From Climacteris rufus (Eukaryota > Chordata > Aves > Passeriformes > Climacteridae), in the NCBI GenBank assembly GCA_013398175.1, contig VZRZ01005967.1, forward strand, positions 1,254,962 to 1,318,961: a stretch of 64,000 nucleotides of DNA. Reading direction: 5' to 3'. The position numbers and the translations under genes were made by a program. Below the pieces are notes generated by a model. That model did not search any database. It worked only from the letters and a program-made list of their open reading frames with translations, and was not told the origin of the DNA. Positions 63,109 to 64,000 of the stretch are shown piece after piece. Numbering within the stretch: position 1 is the first letter of the stretch; every line of letters begins with the position of its first letter.

Positions 63109-63629
63109 GTAAGTTTTACAGTAGAGTTTCATTTGCGTCAGCATGTATCTCTGCAGATTTTATGCTTTACACTTCACCATGTATTTGAGAGTAAAAATGT
63201 AAGGAAGAGGTTACGTAATTTCAAATATTTGGGGGGCAGCAGCTTCATCTCTCGAACTGTAATCATTTAACTCTTTTCCAGCTTCTTCCTTGAATAATGT
63301 GTTAGTAGTTGCAAGCAAGCAGAATGCATCTATTTGAATGTGAAATCAGCTTTAAACGACTTGCATGGGAGGAAAAGCACGCCATATAAAGTCACCTAAC
63401 TGCAGAAAAATTGTGTCCAAATGCCCAACAAATGTTTACATAGTTTTTAACGCCTACTATATTTGGGATTTTAAAATCCTTTCATAGGAACCTTTTATGT
63501 ACTGCTTCTCCTTGGAGAGAATTTTTACATTGACATGCAGACTTCTGGCACTTCGTAGTGAGGGGGAAAGCGGACTATTTCGAATTGAGAAAGTTCTGCA
63601 CAAGGCGGAAAAGTTGTGAGGGTTTTCTC
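63109..63629. other. Transition from AT-rich DNA to CpG island
   Basis: No feature recognised. The base composition shifts sharply upward in G+C from about 63.55 kb. Confidence 0.5.
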
Positions 63630-64000
63630 GGAGCAGCTCGGGGCTGACCTGCGACCGGTATCAAAGCGCGGGCGATAACGGAGTGCTCATCGCACAGCCT
63701 GGGAACTGTCTGCCCGCCCGCCTGGGCGCCCGCACACAAACGGGGGGCACAAGGCACAGAGGTGACACTGAATCTGCGGGATACCCCGAGCAAGGCTGGG
63801 GTCTCCCGAGGGCGGCAGCTACAGGCGCGCGTGGGTCGCGCCTTTTATCCCCACCGCCACCTTCTCCAACCCCGCAGGACAGCCGCGGGTGCCAGTGACA
63901 GCCGCGGGCAGAGCCGCCTCCCGCGGGCCGCGCTGAGGGGGCGCCTGTGGCCTGCGGCTGTCCCTGCTCCGGCGCAGCGCAAGTTCCCGCGGCCGCGGGG
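63630..64000. promoter_or_regulatory. CpG island, probable gene promoter/first exon, cut by window edge
   Basis: The last 370 bp are very rich in G+C and in CpG (for example GCGACCGG, AAAGCGCGGGCG, CCCGCCCGCC, GGCGCGCGTGGG, CCGCGGGCC, GCGGCCGC), in contrast with the rest of the window. GC-box-like sites (CCCGCCC, GGGGGCGCC) are present. A TATA-like GATAAAAGG is visible on the minus strand at 63841-63849; no equally clear TATA is seen on the plus strand. Such islands usually mark promoters of housekeeping or developmental genes. The direction of the gene and its identity cannot be read from what is here. A 71-codon frame (63683-63898) is GC-driven and not called. Confidence 0.75.

Noticed and set aside
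63683..63898. 71-codon frame in the CpG island
   Set aside because: Stop codons are rare in such GC-rich sequence. There is no recognisable protein and no independent support for the start.
1..64000. CRISPR arrays, bacterial operons, tRNA or rRNA genes
   Set aside because: No regularly spaced direct repeats, no tRNA B-box or cloverleaf and no rRNA sequence were seen. All positive signals are those of a vertebrate genome.

Overview
The window looks like AT-rich, gene-poor nuclear DNA from a bird. The main evidence is the repeats: several 5'-truncated CR1 LINEs ending in the avian CR1 octamer (seen as TCATAGAAT on the opposite strand), and LTRs of endogenous retroviruses that I recognise from memory as families common in passerine and other neoavian genomes. 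No database was searched, so 'bird, probably a passerine or other neoavian' is an inference and no species is proposed. I found no complete protein-coding gene. The longest open frames are about 130-200 codons; they fall in repeats or have no recognisable homology or codon structure.

Layout. 1-4 kb: unannotated DNA with a 31-bp tandem duplication. 4.0-4.5 kb: a CR1. 5.97-6.65 kb: a second CR1 fused directly to a nearly complete U6 snRNA copy, both on the minus strand. This is the most distinctive object in the window. 7.9-8.3 kb: an old CR1/L3-like reverse-transcriptase fossil. 19.55-21.32 kb: a solo retroviral LTR with a 5-bp target duplication (GAACC), split by an LTR of another family lying in antisense. 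21.3-43.2 kb: about 22 kb with almost no recognisable transposon, only simple repeats. 43.23-44.02 kb: a probable ERVL-type solo LTR, followed by a CR1 at 44.3-44.6 kb. 47-54.5 kb: three decayed CR1/L3-like pieces, a GC-richer block at 50.3-51.1 kb and a perfect 20-bp-arm hairpin at 51.73 kb. 58.6 kb: a CR1 3' end on the plus strand. 63.63-64.0 kb: an abrupt GC- and CpG-rich island running off the right edge, most simply the promoter/first-exon region of a gene that is mostly outside the window.

The sequence therefore reads as intergenic or intronic flank leading up to a CpG-island promoter. No genes can be described as working together. The informative content is retrotransposon history (template switching, nested insertions, solo LTR formation), unusual inverted repeats and a few candidate regulatory sites.
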